Below are positions 25,528 through 34,738 of a stretch of DNA of 64,000 bases, one piece after another. The stretch's first letter is position 1. Each line of letters begins with the position of its first letter. The stretch is from Fen-999 sp044220545 (GTDB lineage Bacteria > Pseudomonadota > Gammaproteobacteria > Burkholderiales > Rhodocyclaceae), in the NCBI GenBank assembly GCA_044220545.1, contig JBGAQX010000018.1:15773-79772 (forward strand), given 5' to 3'. A program made the translations under genes and the position numbers. Below the pieces are notes generated by a model. It did no database searches, was not told where the DNA came from, and was given only the letters and a program-made list of their open reading frames with translations.

Positions 25528-26515
25528 GGGGCTGGAAAAGAGCGCCATGCTGCTCTTGTCGTTGGGTGAGGACGAGGCCGCTGAAATACTGAAGCATCTC
25601 GGGCCGAAGGAGGTCCAGAAGCTCGGCCACGCCATGGCGCAGATCAAGGCCGTGCCGCGCGAAAAGATCGAGCCGGTGCTCGACGAACTGGAGGAGCTCA
25701 CCGCCAAGGGGTCGCCGCTCTCCGTTGACGAAGGCATGATCCGTTCCATGCTGACCAAGGCGCTGGGCGACGACCGTGCCGCCAACCTGATTTCACGCAT
25801 CCTGCAGGGAGGCGACACGGCCGGCATCGAAGGCCTCAAGTGGATGGACGCCACCACGGTCGCCGACCTGATCAAGAACGAACACCCGCAGATCATTGCC
25901 ACCATTCTGGTGCACCTGGAGTTCGATCACGCCGGCGAAATCCTCAAGCAGTTCACCGAGCGCCTGCGCAACGACGTGCTGTTGCGCATCGCCACGCTCG
26001 ATGGCGTCCAGCCGATCGCTCTGCACGAACTGAACGACACCATGAAGCGGCTGCTGGCGGGCGCCTCGACCAACGTGAAGAAGGCGGCCATGGGCGGCAT
26101 TCGCCACGCCGCGGAGATACTCAACTTCGTCGGCCAGGCGGCGGAAACGTCTATCGTCGATAACGTCCGCGAATACGATCCGGATCTGGCGCAGAAGATA
26201 CTCGACGAGATGTTCGTCTTCGAAAATCTGCTCGACGTCGACGACCGGGGCATCCAGTTGCTGCTGCGCGAGATTCAGTCCGATTCGCTGATTCTGGCGC
26301 TGAAGGGATCCTCACCGGAATTGCGCGACAAGATATTCAAGAACATGTCGCAGCGCGCCGCCGAAATGCTCAAGGAAGACCTCGAATCCAAAGGGCCGGT
26401 GCGCCTCTCCGAGGTCGAGGGCGAACAGAAGGAGATTCTCAAGATTGCCCGACGCCTGGCCGACGAAGGACAAATCGTGCTCGGCGGCAAGGGCGGCGAG
26501 GATCAAATGGTATGA
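25511..26515 (+). CDS. fliG: Flagellar motor switch protein FliG
   Basis: A 334-residue rotor protein that forms the C-ring layer touching the MS ring and the stator. The start is GTG at 25511 inside the end of fliF. The N-terminal domain has LLLSLGEDEAAEILKHLGPKEV, the middle EHPQIIATILVHLE, and the C-terminal charged helix AQKILDEMFVFENLLDVDDRGIQLLLRE, which meets MotC. All three armadillo-like domains are present. It overlaps fliH by four bases. Confidence 0.96.
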   Translation: MANPDEGLEKSAMLLLSLGEDEAAEILKHLGPKEVQKLGHAMAQIKAVPREKIEPVLDELEELTAKGSPLSVDEGMIRSMLTKALGDDRAANLISRILQGGDTAGIEGLKWMDATTVADLIKNEHPQIIATILVHLEFDHAGEILKQFTERLRNDVLLRIATLDGVQPIALHELNDTMKRLLAGASTNVKKAAMGGIRHAAEILNFVGQAAETSIVDNVREYDPDLAQKILDEMFVFENLLDVDDRGIQLLLREIQSDSLILALKGSSPELRDKIFKNMSQRAAEMLKEDLESKGPVRLSEVEGEQKEILKIARRLADEGQIVLGGKGGEDQMV

Positions 26516-27126
26516 ACAGCCAGACGGCCTGGGAACGTTGGGAGCTGGCCAGTTTCGACCAGGCGCCGCCACCGGCGGTGCTTGCGGCCGGGCACGAAGT
26601 TGAAGCGAAACCCGCCGTCGACGAGTTGGCGGCACTGCGCCAACGAGCCGCCGACGAAGGCCGCCTCGCTGGCTACGCGGCCGGCCAGGCGGCGGCGCGG
26701 GAGGAAGCGGTCCGTCTCCAGCGCGCCGTGGAGGGTCTCGAACAGGCGCTGACCGAGCTCGACCAGCAGGTCGCCGATGAACTATTGGCGCTGGCCGTGG
26801 AGATTGCCCGTCAGGTGGTGCGGCGGGAGATCTCGGCCCATCCCGAGGTGATTCTTGGCGTGGTGCACGAAGCACTGGAACAACTGCCCCACCAGCATGC
26901 GACGATCTATCTGAATCCCGAGGATTCCTCGCTGGTGCGATCCCACCTCGGCGATTCGCTGGCCCATGCCGGCCACCGGATACTCGAAGCACCCCACCTG
27001 AAGCAGGGCGATTGCCTGGTGGAAGTCGGCGGCAGCCAGATCGACGCCAAGGTGGCTACCCGCTGGCGGCGGGTGGTCGAGAGCCTGGGCATCGAATCGG
27101 CCTGGACGCAACCGGAGGAGCCGTGA
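26512..27126 (+). CDS. fliH: Flagellar export ATPase regulator FliH
   Basis: A 204-residue protein that binds the FliI ATPase and restrains it at the export gate. The N-terminal part is Ala/Pro-rich, the middle a Glu/Gln/Ala coiled coil with GYAAGQAAAREEA (a GxxxG-like pattern), and the C-terminal domain has EIARQVVRREISAHPEVILGVVHEAL and GGSQIDAKVATRWRRVVESLG. The start ATG at 26512 overlaps the fliG stop (ATGA), and its stop overlaps the fliI GTG start in the same way, so fliG, fliH and fliI are translationally coupled. Confidence 0.93.
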   Translation: MNSQTAWERWELASFDQAPPPAVLAAGHEVEAKPAVDELAALRQRAADEGRLAGYAAGQAAAREEAVRLQRAVEGLEQALTELDQQVADELLALAVEIARQVVRREISAHPEVILGVVHEALEQLPHQHATIYLNPEDSSLVRSHLGDSLAHAGHRILEAPHLKQGDCLVEVGGSQIDAKVATRWRRVVESLGIESAWTQPEEP

Positions 27127-28517
27127 ATCTCCACTGCCAGGCGTGGCGCAACCTGCTTGCCGACTGCCGTGAGCAACTGCCGGGCATCGTGCCCTTCCAG
27201 ACCAGCGGCCGGCTGACTCGCATCAGCGGGCTCGTCATGGAAGCTTCCGGCCTGAAACTGGCGCTGGGATCCAGTTGCCGTGTCCAGGTACCGGGCGACG
27301 GCACTGTGGAGGCCGAGGTGGTCGGCTTTGCCGGCGAGCGACTATTCATGATGCCGACCGAGGATGTATTTGGCCTCGCGCCCGGTTGCAACGTCACACC
27401 ATTGGAAATACCGCCCCCGGCGCCCAGGATTGGCCAGTCATCCCTGCCGACCCGGCGCGCCTTCGACCGCGCCAAGCATCTGCCGGTCGGCGATCAGTTG
27501 CTGGGGCGCGTCGTCGATGGCAATGGCCGGCCACTCGACAAGCTGGGCCCGCTGGAGAGCAAACCGGCGCGCTCGCTGATCAGCCGGCCGTTCAACCCAC
27601 TGCAGCGCGCCCCGATCGACCAGACCCTGGATGTCGGCATCCGCGCCATCAATGGTCTGCTGACCGTCGGCCGCGGCCAGCGTCTCGGCCTGTTCGCCGG
27701 TTCCGGTGTCGGCAAGAGCGTGCTGCTGGGCATGATGGCGCGATATACAGCCGCGGAGATCATCGTTGTCGGGCTGATCGGCGAGCGCGGCCGCGAAGTG
27801 AAGGAGTTCATCGAGCAGAACCTCGGCGAAGAGGGCCTGGCGCGCTCGGCCGTGGTGGCCTGTCCGGCCGACGTCAGTCCGCTGATGCGTTTGCAGGGCG
27901 CGGCGTACGCGACGTCCATCGCGGAATACTTCCGCAGCCAGGGCCGCCACGTGCTGCTGATCATGGATTCGTTGACCCGCTACGCCATGGCCCAGCGGGA
28001 AATCGCCCTGGCGGTGGGCGAACCGCCGGTCACGCGCGGTTACCCTCCTTCAGTATTCGCCAGGCTGCCCCAGTTGGTCGAGCGGGCCGGCAACGGACCC
28101 GAAGGTGGCGGCTCGATCACCGCCTTCTACACGGTGCTGGTCGAAGGCGATGATCAGCAGGATCCAATCGCCGACGCCGCCCGCGCTATCCTCGACGGGC
28201 ACATCGTCCTGTCCCGATCGCTGGCCGATGCCGGGCACTATCCGGCCGTCGACATGGAGCAGTCGATCTCGCGGGTCATGACCAGCCTGATCGATCCCCG
28301 CCAGTTGGAACTGGTACGTCGCTTCAAGCAGCTCTACTCGCGCTACCAGCGAGCCCGCGACCTCCTGGCGGTCGGCGCCTATGCTCGCGGATCGGACCCC
28401 CTGCTCGATCAGGCCATCGCCCTCTATCCACGGATGGAGAACTTCCTGCAGCAGGCGATCCACGAACGCTCCAACAGCCAGGACAGCCTGACCGCCCTGG
28501 CAGCCTTGTTCGCCTGA
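27123..28517 (+). CDS. fliI: Flagellum-specific ATPase FliI
   Basis: A 464-residue F1-beta-like ATPase that dissociates chaperone-substrate complexes and energises export. Walker A is GLFAGSGVGKSVLL, the Walker B region is LLIMDSLTRYAMAQREI, and GYPPSVFARLPQLVERAG is a family hallmark. The GTG at 27123, overlapping the fliH stop, is used; upstream residues in the same frame are not part of FliI. Its length fits the family. It is followed by fliJ after 52 bases. Confidence 0.96.
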   Translation: MNLHCQAWRNLLADCREQLPGIVPFQTSGRLTRISGLVMEASGLKLALGSSCRVQVPGDGTVEAEVVGFAGERLFMMPTEDVFGLAPGCNVTPLEIPPPAPRIGQSSLPTRRAFDRAKHLPVGDQLLGRVVDGNGRPLDKLGPLESKPARSLISRPFNPLQRAPIDQTLDVGIRAINGLLTVGRGQRLGLFAGSGVGKSVLLGMMARYTAAEIIVVGLIGERGREVKEFIEQNLGEEGLARSAVVACPADVSPLMRLQGAAYATSIAEYFRSQGRHVLLIMDSLTRYAMAQREIALAVGEPPVTRGYPPSVFARLPQLVERAGNGPEGGGSITAFYTVLVEGDDQQDPIADAARAILDGHIVLSRSLADAGHYPAVDMEQSISRVMTSLIDPRQLELVRRFKQLYSRYQRARDLLAVGAYARGSDPLLDQAIALYPRMENFLQQAIHERSNSQDSLTALAALFA

Positions 28518-28569
28518 GCTACAATGAGTTTGGCACTTCCGTACCTAGCTCCATAAGTGGTCCCTGGTC

Positions 28570-29022
28570 ATGACGCACAAGTTCCCCTTGCAGACGATTC
28601 TCGACCTGTCCCAAATGAAGTTGGAGGAGGCGACACGCCACTTGGGTGAATTGATCGCCGGCCAGCAACAGGCTGCGGAACGCATGGAAGTGTTGATCCA
28701 ATACCGTGATGAGTATCAGGCTCGTTTTCTGGCCGCCGCGCGCGAGGGTTTGAGCCGCGAGCAATGGCGGAACTACCAGTCCTTTCTGGAACGGCTCGAC
28801 GGCGCGATCGACCAGGCCAAGGAAATGGTTGCCCGCTCGCGCCAGCAGACCGAAGCCGGCCAGCAGGACTGGCTCGACAAGCGGGGCAGGGTGAAGGCCT
28901 TCGACACCCTCGCTCATCGCCATCAGGTGCGTGAGAACTACACGGAATCCCGCCTGGAACAAAAGAACCTCGACGAGCACAGCGCTCGCCTGTTTGGGGC
29001 CAAGACGCGCGAAGAGAGTTGA
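28570..29022 (+). CDS. fliJ: Flagellar export chaperone FliJ
   Basis: A 150-residue, almost wholly helical coiled-coil protein (MTHKFPLQTILDLSQMKLEEATRHLG...), the stalk-like partner of FliI that also contacts FlhA. The size matches FliJ, and it follows fliI as in most operons. A TACAAT-like sequence before it could be a weak promoter, but coupling with fliI is the simpler view. Confidence 0.88.
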   Translation: MTHKFPLQTILDLSQMKLEEATRHLGELIAGQQQAAERMEVLIQYRDEYQARFLAAAREGLSREQWRNYQSFLERLDGAIDQAKEMVARSRQQTEAGQQDWLDKRGRVKAFDTLAHRHQVRENYTESRLEQKNLDEHSARLFGAKTREES

Positions 29023-29059
29023 CTCACCGTCTCAGACGGGCCCCGGCAGCCATCGACGA

Positions 29060-29075
29060 TGGCACGCTGCTTGCA
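29060..29075 (+). promoter_or_regulatory. Consensus sigma54 promoter of the fliK operon
   Basis: TGGCACG-CTGC-TTGCA is an exact match to the sigma54 consensus TGGCACG-N4-TTGCW. It lies 52 bases before the fliK ATG in the 104-base gap after fliJ. It would drive fliK through fliR. This is the best sigma54 element in the window. Confidence 0.92.
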
Positions 29076-29126
29076 TTCTTCTTCGCAGAGTCGCATCAGC
29101 AACCCCGAGGAATCAAGGACGCTCAA

Positions 29127-30347
29127 ATGCCCGCACTGAATGTCGCCGCCAGTCCCGCTGCTTCGATTAGCCCCCCGGCCACCCCTTCGGGTATTGCCAC
29201 CACTGCTGCCGACGGAACGGCAGCCACCCCGTTCGCGACGGTACTCCAGCAGCAAATGACCGACCCGGATACCGCCGCGGCGAACGGAGCGGCGGCGCCG
29301 GATATCAGCCAGGCCGCCCTGCTACCCCTGCTGTTGGGTTCGCCCGAACTCGCCGAGTGGCTAGCCGCCCGGATGGCACAGGAAAATACCGCGAAGGCCG
29401 CGCGGACCGGCGATGAACAGGGATCGATACCGACGGATCCGCTGCTCGGCCTGGCGTCCATACCACTCGCCGGCATGGTCAATGCGGCCGGCAATTCCGC
29501 GTCGGCCAGTCCAGTGGCGGACGAAGCGCGCGGAGCGAACGATGCCGCCACATTGACCAGCGAGACATTGACCGCCTTGTCGACTCAAGCAAGGGCGACA
29601 GTCAGCGCCGCCTTGGGCAACTCGCCATCCGGGGACGACGCCAGGCTTCCGGACGGCTTCGCGGCGCTTGCCGACTCGACGGCCAAAGCCGCCCGCGACA
29701 ACGCGTCCGGCACCGCGCGGACGGCAACTTCGCCGGCAATAGTTGCCGCAGCCGCGGACACTTTGGCCACCACGGCCAGGACCGACACCAGCCTGTTGAA
29801 CACCATCGAGTCGCCCACCGCCAACCGCGACCCGAACGTCGCCGCGGCGGTCGCCGCATTGGCGCAGGCAGCCCAGGGGACCCGCGCGGCAGACGGTACC
29901 CCGCCTGTTATAGCCACCCCTGTCGGCGCGACAGGATGGGCTACCGAAGTGGGCAACCATGTTTCCTGGATGGCCAGCCATCAACAAGGCCGGGCCGAAC
30001 TCGTGCTCACGCCGCCACAACTCGGTCGTATCGAGATCTCGCTGTCGGTGAGCGGCGACCAGGCGAGCGCACTATTTGTCTCGACCAACCCGGCCGTGCG
30101 CGACACCCTGGAAGGCGCCTTGCCGCGGTTGCGCGAGATCCTGGCCGATGCCGGCATCACGCTCGGCCAGGCCCAGGTCGGCTCGGAATCGCCAGGCCAA
30201 TCGGCAAACAAGCGTGAAAACGGCGATAATTCCCCGCGTGGCTCGAATGCCGGATTCATCGGCGATCCGACGTCGACACGCATGGCTGCCAATGTCGGCG
30301 CCTCGTGGAGCACATCGGGACGCGGAATGGTCGATACATTCGCCTGA
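29127..30347 (+). CDS. fliK: Flagellar hook-length control protein FliK
   Basis: A 406-residue secreted ruler. The first 270 residues are Ala/Thr/Asp-rich and poorly conserved; the C-terminal domain (about 280-380) contains HQQGRAELVLTPPQLGRIEISLSVSGDQASALFVSTNPAVRDTL, the Flg_hook signature that triggers the export switch on FlhB. The ATG at 29127 follows an AAGGA site and a consensus sigma54 promoter; the frame is open upstream to 29019 but that part is leader. It is co-transcribed with fliL. A second protein with a related C-terminal domain is encoded at 18806. Confidence 0.9.
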   Translation: MPALNVAASPAASISPPATPSGIATTAADGTAATPFATVLQQQMTDPDTAAANGAAAPDISQAALLPLLLGSPELAEWLAARMAQENTAKAARTGDEQGSIPTDPLLGLASIPLAGMVNAAGNSASASPVADEARGANDAATLTSETLTALSTQARATVSAALGNSPSGDDARLPDGFAALADSTAKAARDNASGTARTATSPAIVAAAADTLATTARTDTSLLNTIESPTANRDPNVAAAVAALAQAAQGTRAADGTPPVIATPVGATGWATEVGNHVSWMASHQQGRAELVLTPPQLGRIEISLSVSGDQASALFVSTNPAVRDTLEGALPRLREILADAGITLGQAQVGSESPGQSANKRENGDNSPRGSNAGFIGDPTSTRMAANVGASWSTSGRGMVDTFA

Positions 30348-30376
30348 GCGCGACGGATATTCCAGGGAGATAAGGC

Positions 30377-30964
30377 ATGGCGGAAGCCAAGAAGGCTGAA
30401 AGCGCGGACAGCGAACAGCCACCCAAGAAGAAGAGCAAGCTGTTGCTGATCATCGTCGCCGCCGTGGTGGCACTGGCGCTGATCGGCGGCGGTGCTTTCT
30501 TCATGATGAAGAAGAACGCCGTCCACGACGACGAGGAAGGCGACGAAGCGCCGGCCAAGGAACAAAAGGCCAAGAAAGCCAAGAAAGACCAGGGCGCGCC
30601 GCCGGTATTCGTCAAGCTCGACGCCTTCACGGTCAAGCTGCAAACCGAAAATCAGGACGCCTACTTGCAGGCGGTGCCCGAGTTGCGCGTACTCGACGCA
30701 CATACCGGCGACACGATCAAACAGTACAACCCGGAAATTCGTCACAAGGTGCTGCTGATCCTCTCCGGCAAGAAGGCCTCGGACCTGAACACGCCCGAAG
30801 GCGTCCAAAAGCTGTCCAATGAAATGCGCGTTGCCATCAATGGCATCATCGAGCCGCCGCCACCGCGCAAGAAGGGCAGCAAGGAACCGGAGGAACCCGG
30901 CGATCAGGCGAAGCCGGACGAGCCGGTGCAGGCGGTGCTGTTCACCTCGTTCATTGTTCAGTAG
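30377..30964 (+). CDS. fliL: Flagellar basal-body-associated protein FliL
   Basis: A 195-residue inner-membrane protein with one transmembrane helix (about 21-44, after a Lys-rich cytosolic start) and a periplasmic domain that surrounds and stabilises the stator. Between the helix and the domain is a charged Lys/Glu stretch. The C-terminal region (VQAVLFTSFIVQ) matches FliL. It is longer than the enterobacterial protein because of the Lys/Pro-rich insert near 155-180. Confidence 0.9.
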   Translation: MAEAKKAESADSEQPPKKKSKLLLIIVAAVVALALIGGGAFFMMKKNAVHDDEEGDEAPAKEQKAKKAKKDQGAPPVFVKLDAFTVKLQTENQDAYLQAVPELRVLDAHTGDTIKQYNPEIRHKVLLILSGKKASDLNTPEGVQKLSNEMRVAINGIIEPPPPRKKGSKEPEEPGDQAKPDEPVQAVLFTSFIVQ

Positions 30965-30988
30965 CATGCCAGTCGCCCTCTCGCGCCC

Positions 30989-31972
30989 ATGAGCCAGGAC
31001 TTTCTCTCCCAGGAAGAAGTCGATGCCCTGCTGAAGGGCGTGACCGGAGAATCCGAGGAAGCCGCCACCGAGGACACCGGTGGCGGGGTCAAGGCCTACG
31101 ATCTGGGACGGCAGGAGCGCATCGTCCGCGGTCGCATGCCGACCATGGAACTCATCAACGAGCGGTTCGCCCGCCTGTTGCGGATCGGCCTGTTCAATTA
31201 CATGCACAAGAGCACCGAAGTGTCGGTTGGCCCGATCAAGGTGCAGAAGTACAGCGAGTTCATCCGCAACCTGGTGGTACCGACGAATCTCAACCTCGTC
31301 ACCGTCAAGCCACTGAGGGGTACGGCGCTGGTGGTATTCGACCCCAACCTGGTGTTTCTGGTCGTCGATAGCATGTTCGGCGGCGATGGCCGCTTTCACA
31401 CGCGCGTCGAAGGCCGCGACTTCACACCAACCGAACAGCGAATCATCCAGGGCCTGCTCGGCGTATTTTTCGCCGAATACGAGAAAGCGTGGAAGCCGGT
31501 ATACGAGGTCAAGTTCGAGTATGTGCGCTCGGAAATGAACACTCAGTTCGCCAACATCGCGACGCCCTCGGAGATCGTCGTGTCGGTTGTTTTCACGCTT
31601 GAGTTGGGCGGCAATTCGGCGGAGATGCATCTGTGCCTGCCCTATTCCATGGTCGAGCCGATCCGCGACGTGCTCTACAGCACCATGCACAGCGAACAGG
31701 CCGGCTCCGACAAACGCTGGACCAGCACCTTGACCCGGCAATTGCAACTGGCCGACCTGGAACTGGTGGCACCGCTTGCCAGCAGTACGGTGACGCTGGG
31801 CGACATCGTCAACATGAAGGTGGGCGACGTCCTGCCCATCAGCATCGACGACAGCATCCACGCCGCAGTCGATGGTGTGCCGGTCATGGCGTGCCGTTAT
31901 GGCATCCGCAATGGCCAATATGCCTTGAAGGTGGAACGTTTCCTGGCCCAGGAAGAGGCCGAGCAGGGATAG
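30989..31972 (+). CDS. fliM: Flagellar motor switch protein FliM
   Basis: A 327-residue C-ring protein. The N-terminal LSQEEVDALLKGV is the CheY-phosphate binding peptide; the central domain has GGDGRF and FTPTEQRII; the C-terminal SpoA domain ends the protein. It connects FliG to FliN. CheY and CheZ, which act on it, are encoded at 58334-58729 and 57504-58331. The start is ATG at 30989, 24 bases after fliL. Confidence 0.96.
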   Translation: MSQDFLSQEEVDALLKGVTGESEEAATEDTGGGVKAYDLGRQERIVRGRMPTMELINERFARLLRIGLFNYMHKSTEVSVGPIKVQKYSEFIRNLVVPTNLNLVTVKPLRGTALVVFDPNLVFLVVDSMFGGDGRFHTRVEGRDFTPTEQRIIQGLLGVFFAEYEKAWKPVYEVKFEYVRSEMNTQFANIATPSEIVVSVVFTLELGGNSAEMHLCLPYSMVEPIRDVLYSTMHSEQAGSDKRWTSTLTRQLQLADLELVAPLASSTVTLGDIVNMKVGDVLPISIDDSIHAAVDGVPVMACRYGIRNGQYALKVERFLAQEEAEQG

Positions 31973-31981
31973 GAGCGGCAA

Positions 31982-32404
31982 ATGAGCGACGAAGTCGAAG
32001 AGAACCAGGTTTCCGACGACGATTGGGCGGCGGCGATGAACGAGCAGGCGGAATCGGAACCGACGGCGGAGGCCGCTCCAACCCCAGCCCCGGCACAAAT
32101 CTTCGAGCAGTTCGGCGGCGGCCAGGAGAAACCGGCCTCGCCCCACGGCTTCGACATGATCCTGGACATTCCGGTGCGCATGACCGTCGAACTGGGTCGC
32201 ACCAAGATCTCGATTCGCAACCTGCTGCAATTGGCCCACGGCTCCGTCGTGGAGCTGGATGGGCTGGCCGGGGAGCCGATGGACGTGCTGGTGAATGGAA
32301 CCTTGATCGCCCAGGGCGAGGTCGTGGTCGTCAATGACAAATTCGGCATCCGTCTCACCGACATCATTACGCCCCAGGAACGGATCCGCAAACTGAACCA
32401 CTGA
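31982..32404 (+). CDS. fliN: Flagellar motor switch protein FliN
   Basis: A 140-residue protein with a variable acidic N-terminus and a C-terminal SpoA domain (DIPVRMTVELGRTKISIRNLLQLAHGSVVELDGLAGEPMDVLVNGTLIAQGEVVVVNDKFGIRLTDIITP), which forms the base of the C-ring and docks FliH. A GGAG site precedes the ATG at 31982. It is nine bases after fliM. Confidence 0.97.
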   Translation: MSDEVEENQVSDDDWAAAMNEQAESEPTAEAAPTPAPAQIFEQFGGGQEKPASPHGFDMILDIPVRMTVELGRTKISIRNLLQLAHGSVVELDGLAGEPMDVLVNGTLIAQGEVVVVNDKFGIRLTDIITPQERIRKLNH

Positions 32405-32409
32405 CCGGC

Positions 32410-32429
32410 GGGAAAGCCCGCGCTTTCCC
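32410..32429 (+). terminator. Hairpin between fliN and fliO
   Basis: GGGAAAG-CCCGCG-CTTTCCC is a perfect 7-base stem with a six-base loop, starting six bases after the fliN stop and followed by a pyrimidine-rich CCCTCTGCTCC run. It may attenuate transcription or mark an mRNA processing site within the fliK-fliR operon. There is no poly-T end. Confidence 0.4.
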
Positions 32430-32480
32430 CCTCTGCTCCACCATTTCCCGGAAGGTCCGCCTTCGTAAGCTTGCGGTGCC

Positions 32481-32933
32481 ATGGCCGCCGCAACTTCAGC
32501 AGTTTCACGTTCGTCCACCAAGCTTGCCTCGAGAGCCTCGACGGTACTGTCGGCCGCGCTGCTGCCCGTTCTTGCCCACGCGCAAACTCCGCCCACGCAG
32601 GATCTCGGCGGCAGTGCCTTGCAGTTGCTGTTCGGGCTGCTGACCGTCCTGGCCTTGTTGTTTGCCAGCCTGTGGCTCTTGAAGCGGCTCTCGGCGCCAC
32701 GCGGCGAGGCCAGCCGCCTCATGCGTGTCGTGGCAGGTACGGCGGTGGGTGCCCGGGAACGCGTGGTCGTACTGGAAATTGGCGCCACCTGGCTGGTGCT
32801 CGGCGTCGCACCAGGCAATGTCACGGCGCTGGCGGAGCTGCCGCGCGCCGACCTGCCCAGCGAGCCCGCCGGCGCCAGGCCAGACTTTGCCGATCGCCTG
32901 CGGCAAATGCTGAACCGAAGCGGCAAGCCGTAG
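32481..32933 (+). CDS. fliO: Flagellar biosynthesis protein FliO
   Basis: A 150-residue protein with a signal-like Ala/Ser-rich start, one transmembrane helix (about 53-72) and a cytoplasmic domain (RLMRVVAGTAVGARERVVVLEIGATWLVLGV), the FliO signature. FliO helps assemble the FliP pore. The start is ATG at 32481. It is separated from fliN by 76 bases containing a hairpin, and from fliP by two bases. Confidence 0.85.
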   Translation: MAAATSAVSRSSTKLASRASTVLSAALLPVLAHAQTPPTQDLGGSALQLLFGLLTVLALLFASLWLLKRLSAPRGEASRLMRVVAGTAVGARERVVVLEIGATWLVLGVAPGNVTALAELPRADLPSEPAGARPDFADRLRQMLNRSGKP

Positions 32934-32935
32934 GA

Positions 32936-33670
32936 ATGCGTCTCGGTCGACCCCTCCTCTTCCTGCTGGTCCTGCTGCCGGGCCTGGCCCTGGCCCAGGC
33001 CCTGCCGGCCGTCACCAGCACACCGGCACCGGGCGGTGGCACCCAGTGGTCGCTGTCGATCCAGACCCTGCTGCTGCTGACCAGCCTGACCTTCCTGCCG
33101 GCATTGCTCTTGATGATGACCAGCTTCACCCGGATCGTCATCGTCCTCTCGCTGCTGCGGCACGCGCTCGGCACCCAGACATCGCCACCCAATCAGGTCC
33201 TGATTGGCCTGGCCCTGTTCCTGACTTTTTTCATCATGGCGCCGGTGGGCGACAAGATCTACACGGAAGCCTACCTGCCACTCGCCGAGAACAAGATTAC
33301 CTTCGTCGAGGCGCTCGACCGGGGCGCGGCACCACTGCGGGTGTTCATGCTCAAGCAGGTCCGGCAGGGCGATCTGGCCCTGTTCACCAAGATCGCCAAT
33401 CAACCGCAGCCGGCCTCGGCCGAACAGATACCGATGCGGGTACTGGTACCGGCCTTCGTCACCTCCGAGTTGAAGACCGCCTTCCAGATCGGCTTCATCG
33501 TCTTCATTCCCTTCCTGATCATCGACATGGTGGTGGCCTCGGTGCTGATGTCGATGGGCATGATGATGATGTCCCCGGTGATCGTCGCCCTGCCATTCAA
33601 GATCATGCTCTTCGTCCTGGTCGACGGCTGGGATCTGCTGATCGCCTCGCTGGTCGGCAGCTTCGGGTAG
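32936..33670 (+). CDS. fliP: Flagellar export gate protein FliP
   Basis: A 244-residue export-gate membrane protein with a cleavable N-terminal signal (RLGRPLLFLLVLLPGLALAQA), then four transmembrane helices. MMTSFTRIVIVLSLLRHALG and MGMMMMSPVIVALPFKIMLFVLVDGW are invariant family segments. FliP5FliQ4FliR1 forms the gate pore. The ATG at 32936 starts two bases after fliO; the frame extends upstream but outside the gene. Confidence 0.95.
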   Translation: MRLGRPLLFLLVLLPGLALAQALPAVTSTPAPGGGTQWSLSIQTLLLLTSLTFLPALLLMMTSFTRIVIVLSLLRHALGTQTSPPNQVLIGLALFLTFFIMAPVGDKIYTEAYLPLAENKITFVEALDRGAAPLRVFMLKQVRQGDLALFTKIANQPQPASAEQIPMRVLVPAFVTSELKTAFQIGFIVFIPFLIIDMVVASVLMSMGMMMMSPVIVALPFKIMLFVLVDGWDLLIASLVGSFG

Positions 33671-33680
33671 CGATGGCGCG

Positions 33681-33950
33681 ATGACGCCCACCACCGTTGT
33701 CGAAATCGGCCGCCAGGCCCTGGAAGTCGCGTTGCTGGTCTCGGCGCCGCTGTTCATCGCCGCCCTGGTCACCGGGCTTCTGGTCAGCATCTTCCAAGCC
33801 GCCACGCAGATCAACGAAGCCACGCTGTCGTTCGTGCCCAAGCTGATTGTCATCTTCATGACCCTGATTCTGGCCGGCCCCTGGATGATCACCCTGATGA
33901 CGGACTACATGCGCCGTCTCTATGAGGCCATCCCGAGCCTGATCGGCTGA
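33681..33950 (+). CDS. fliQ: Flagellar export gate protein FliQ
   Basis: An 89-residue protein with two transmembrane helices and the family start MTPTTVVEIGRQALEVALLVSAP and QAATQINEATLSFVPK. It is the usual length. It lies ten bases after fliP and its stop overlaps the fliR start by one base. Confidence 0.95.
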   Translation: MTPTTVVEIGRQALEVALLVSAPLFIAALVTGLLVSIFQAATQINEATLSFVPKLIVIFMTLILAGPWMITLMTDYMRRLYEAIPSLIG

Positions 33951-34738
33951 TGATCACGGTCACATCCGCACAACTGGACGCCTGGCTCGCGGCGTTCATA
34001 TTCCCAATGGCGCGGATTCTCGGCTTGATGGCCACCGCGCCGGTCTTCAACAATACCGCGTTGCCACGACAGGCACGCCTGCTGATCGGTCTGGCGATCG
34101 GCCTGGCCCTGGCGCCGGCGTTACCGCCCATGCCCGCCGTTCCGGCCGGTTCCTGGGTCGGGTTGGCCATACTGGCGCAACAAACCCTGATCGGCGTCCT
34201 GCTCGGTTTCACGCTGCGCCTGGCGTTCTCGGCCGTCGACCTCGCCGGCGAATTGATCGGCCTGCAAATGGGCCTGTCGTTCGCCGTCTTCTACGACCCG
34301 CAGAACGCGGCGCAGACCCCGGTGCTCAGCGAAATCCTGGGCTTGCTGGCCACGCTGATCTTCCTGGCCATGAACGGCCATCTGCTGGCGCTGTCGGTGC
34401 TCGCCGAAAGCTTCAAACTCCTGCCGGTCAGCGCCGCCCCCATCGCCGCCGGCGGCTTCAAGGCCCTGCTCGCCTGGACGGCGACCTTGTTCTCCGCCGG
34501 GGTGCTGCTGTCGCTGCCGCTGGTCGCGGCGCTGCTGATCGCCAACATCGGCATGGGGGTGCTGTCCCGGGTAGCCCCGCAACTCAACCTCTTCGCCATC
34601 GGCTTCCCCGTCACCATGATGGCCGGCTTCACGGTGCTGATGGTGTCGCTACCCTATTTCGGCGCGGCGCTGGAAAGGCTGTTCGATCAGAGCTTCACGG
34701 CGCTGCACACGGTCATGCGGGCGGCGGGGGGTATTTAG
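33950..34738 (+). CDS. fliR: Flagellar export gate protein FliR
   Basis: A 262-residue membrane protein with about six to seven helices, the third component of the export gate. GLQMGLSFAVFYDPQNAAQTPVLSEILGLLATLIFLAMNGH is typical of FliR. It ends the fliK-fliR operon; its stop overlaps the 3' end of the oppositely transcribed gene at 34735 by four bases, so no terminator is seen between them. Confidence 0.95.
   Translation: MITVTSAQLDAWLAAFIFPMARILGLMATAPVFNNTALPRQARLLIGLAIGLALAPALPPMPAVPAGSWVGLAILAQQTLIGVLLGFTLRLAFSAVDLAGELIGLQMGLSFAVFYDPQNAAQTPVLSEILGLLATLIFLAMNGHLLALSVLAESFKLLPVSAAPIAAGGFKALLAWTATLFSAGVLLSLPLVAALLIANIGMGVLSRVAPQLNLFAIGFPVTMMAGFTVLMVSLPYFGAALERLFDQSFTALHTVMRAAGGI

Noticed and set aside
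29981..33892. A 1303-codon open frame on the minus strand
   Set aside because: It lies fully antisense to fliK-fliQ, has low-complexity His/Arg/Gln-rich sequence, and arises from GC-rich codon bias.
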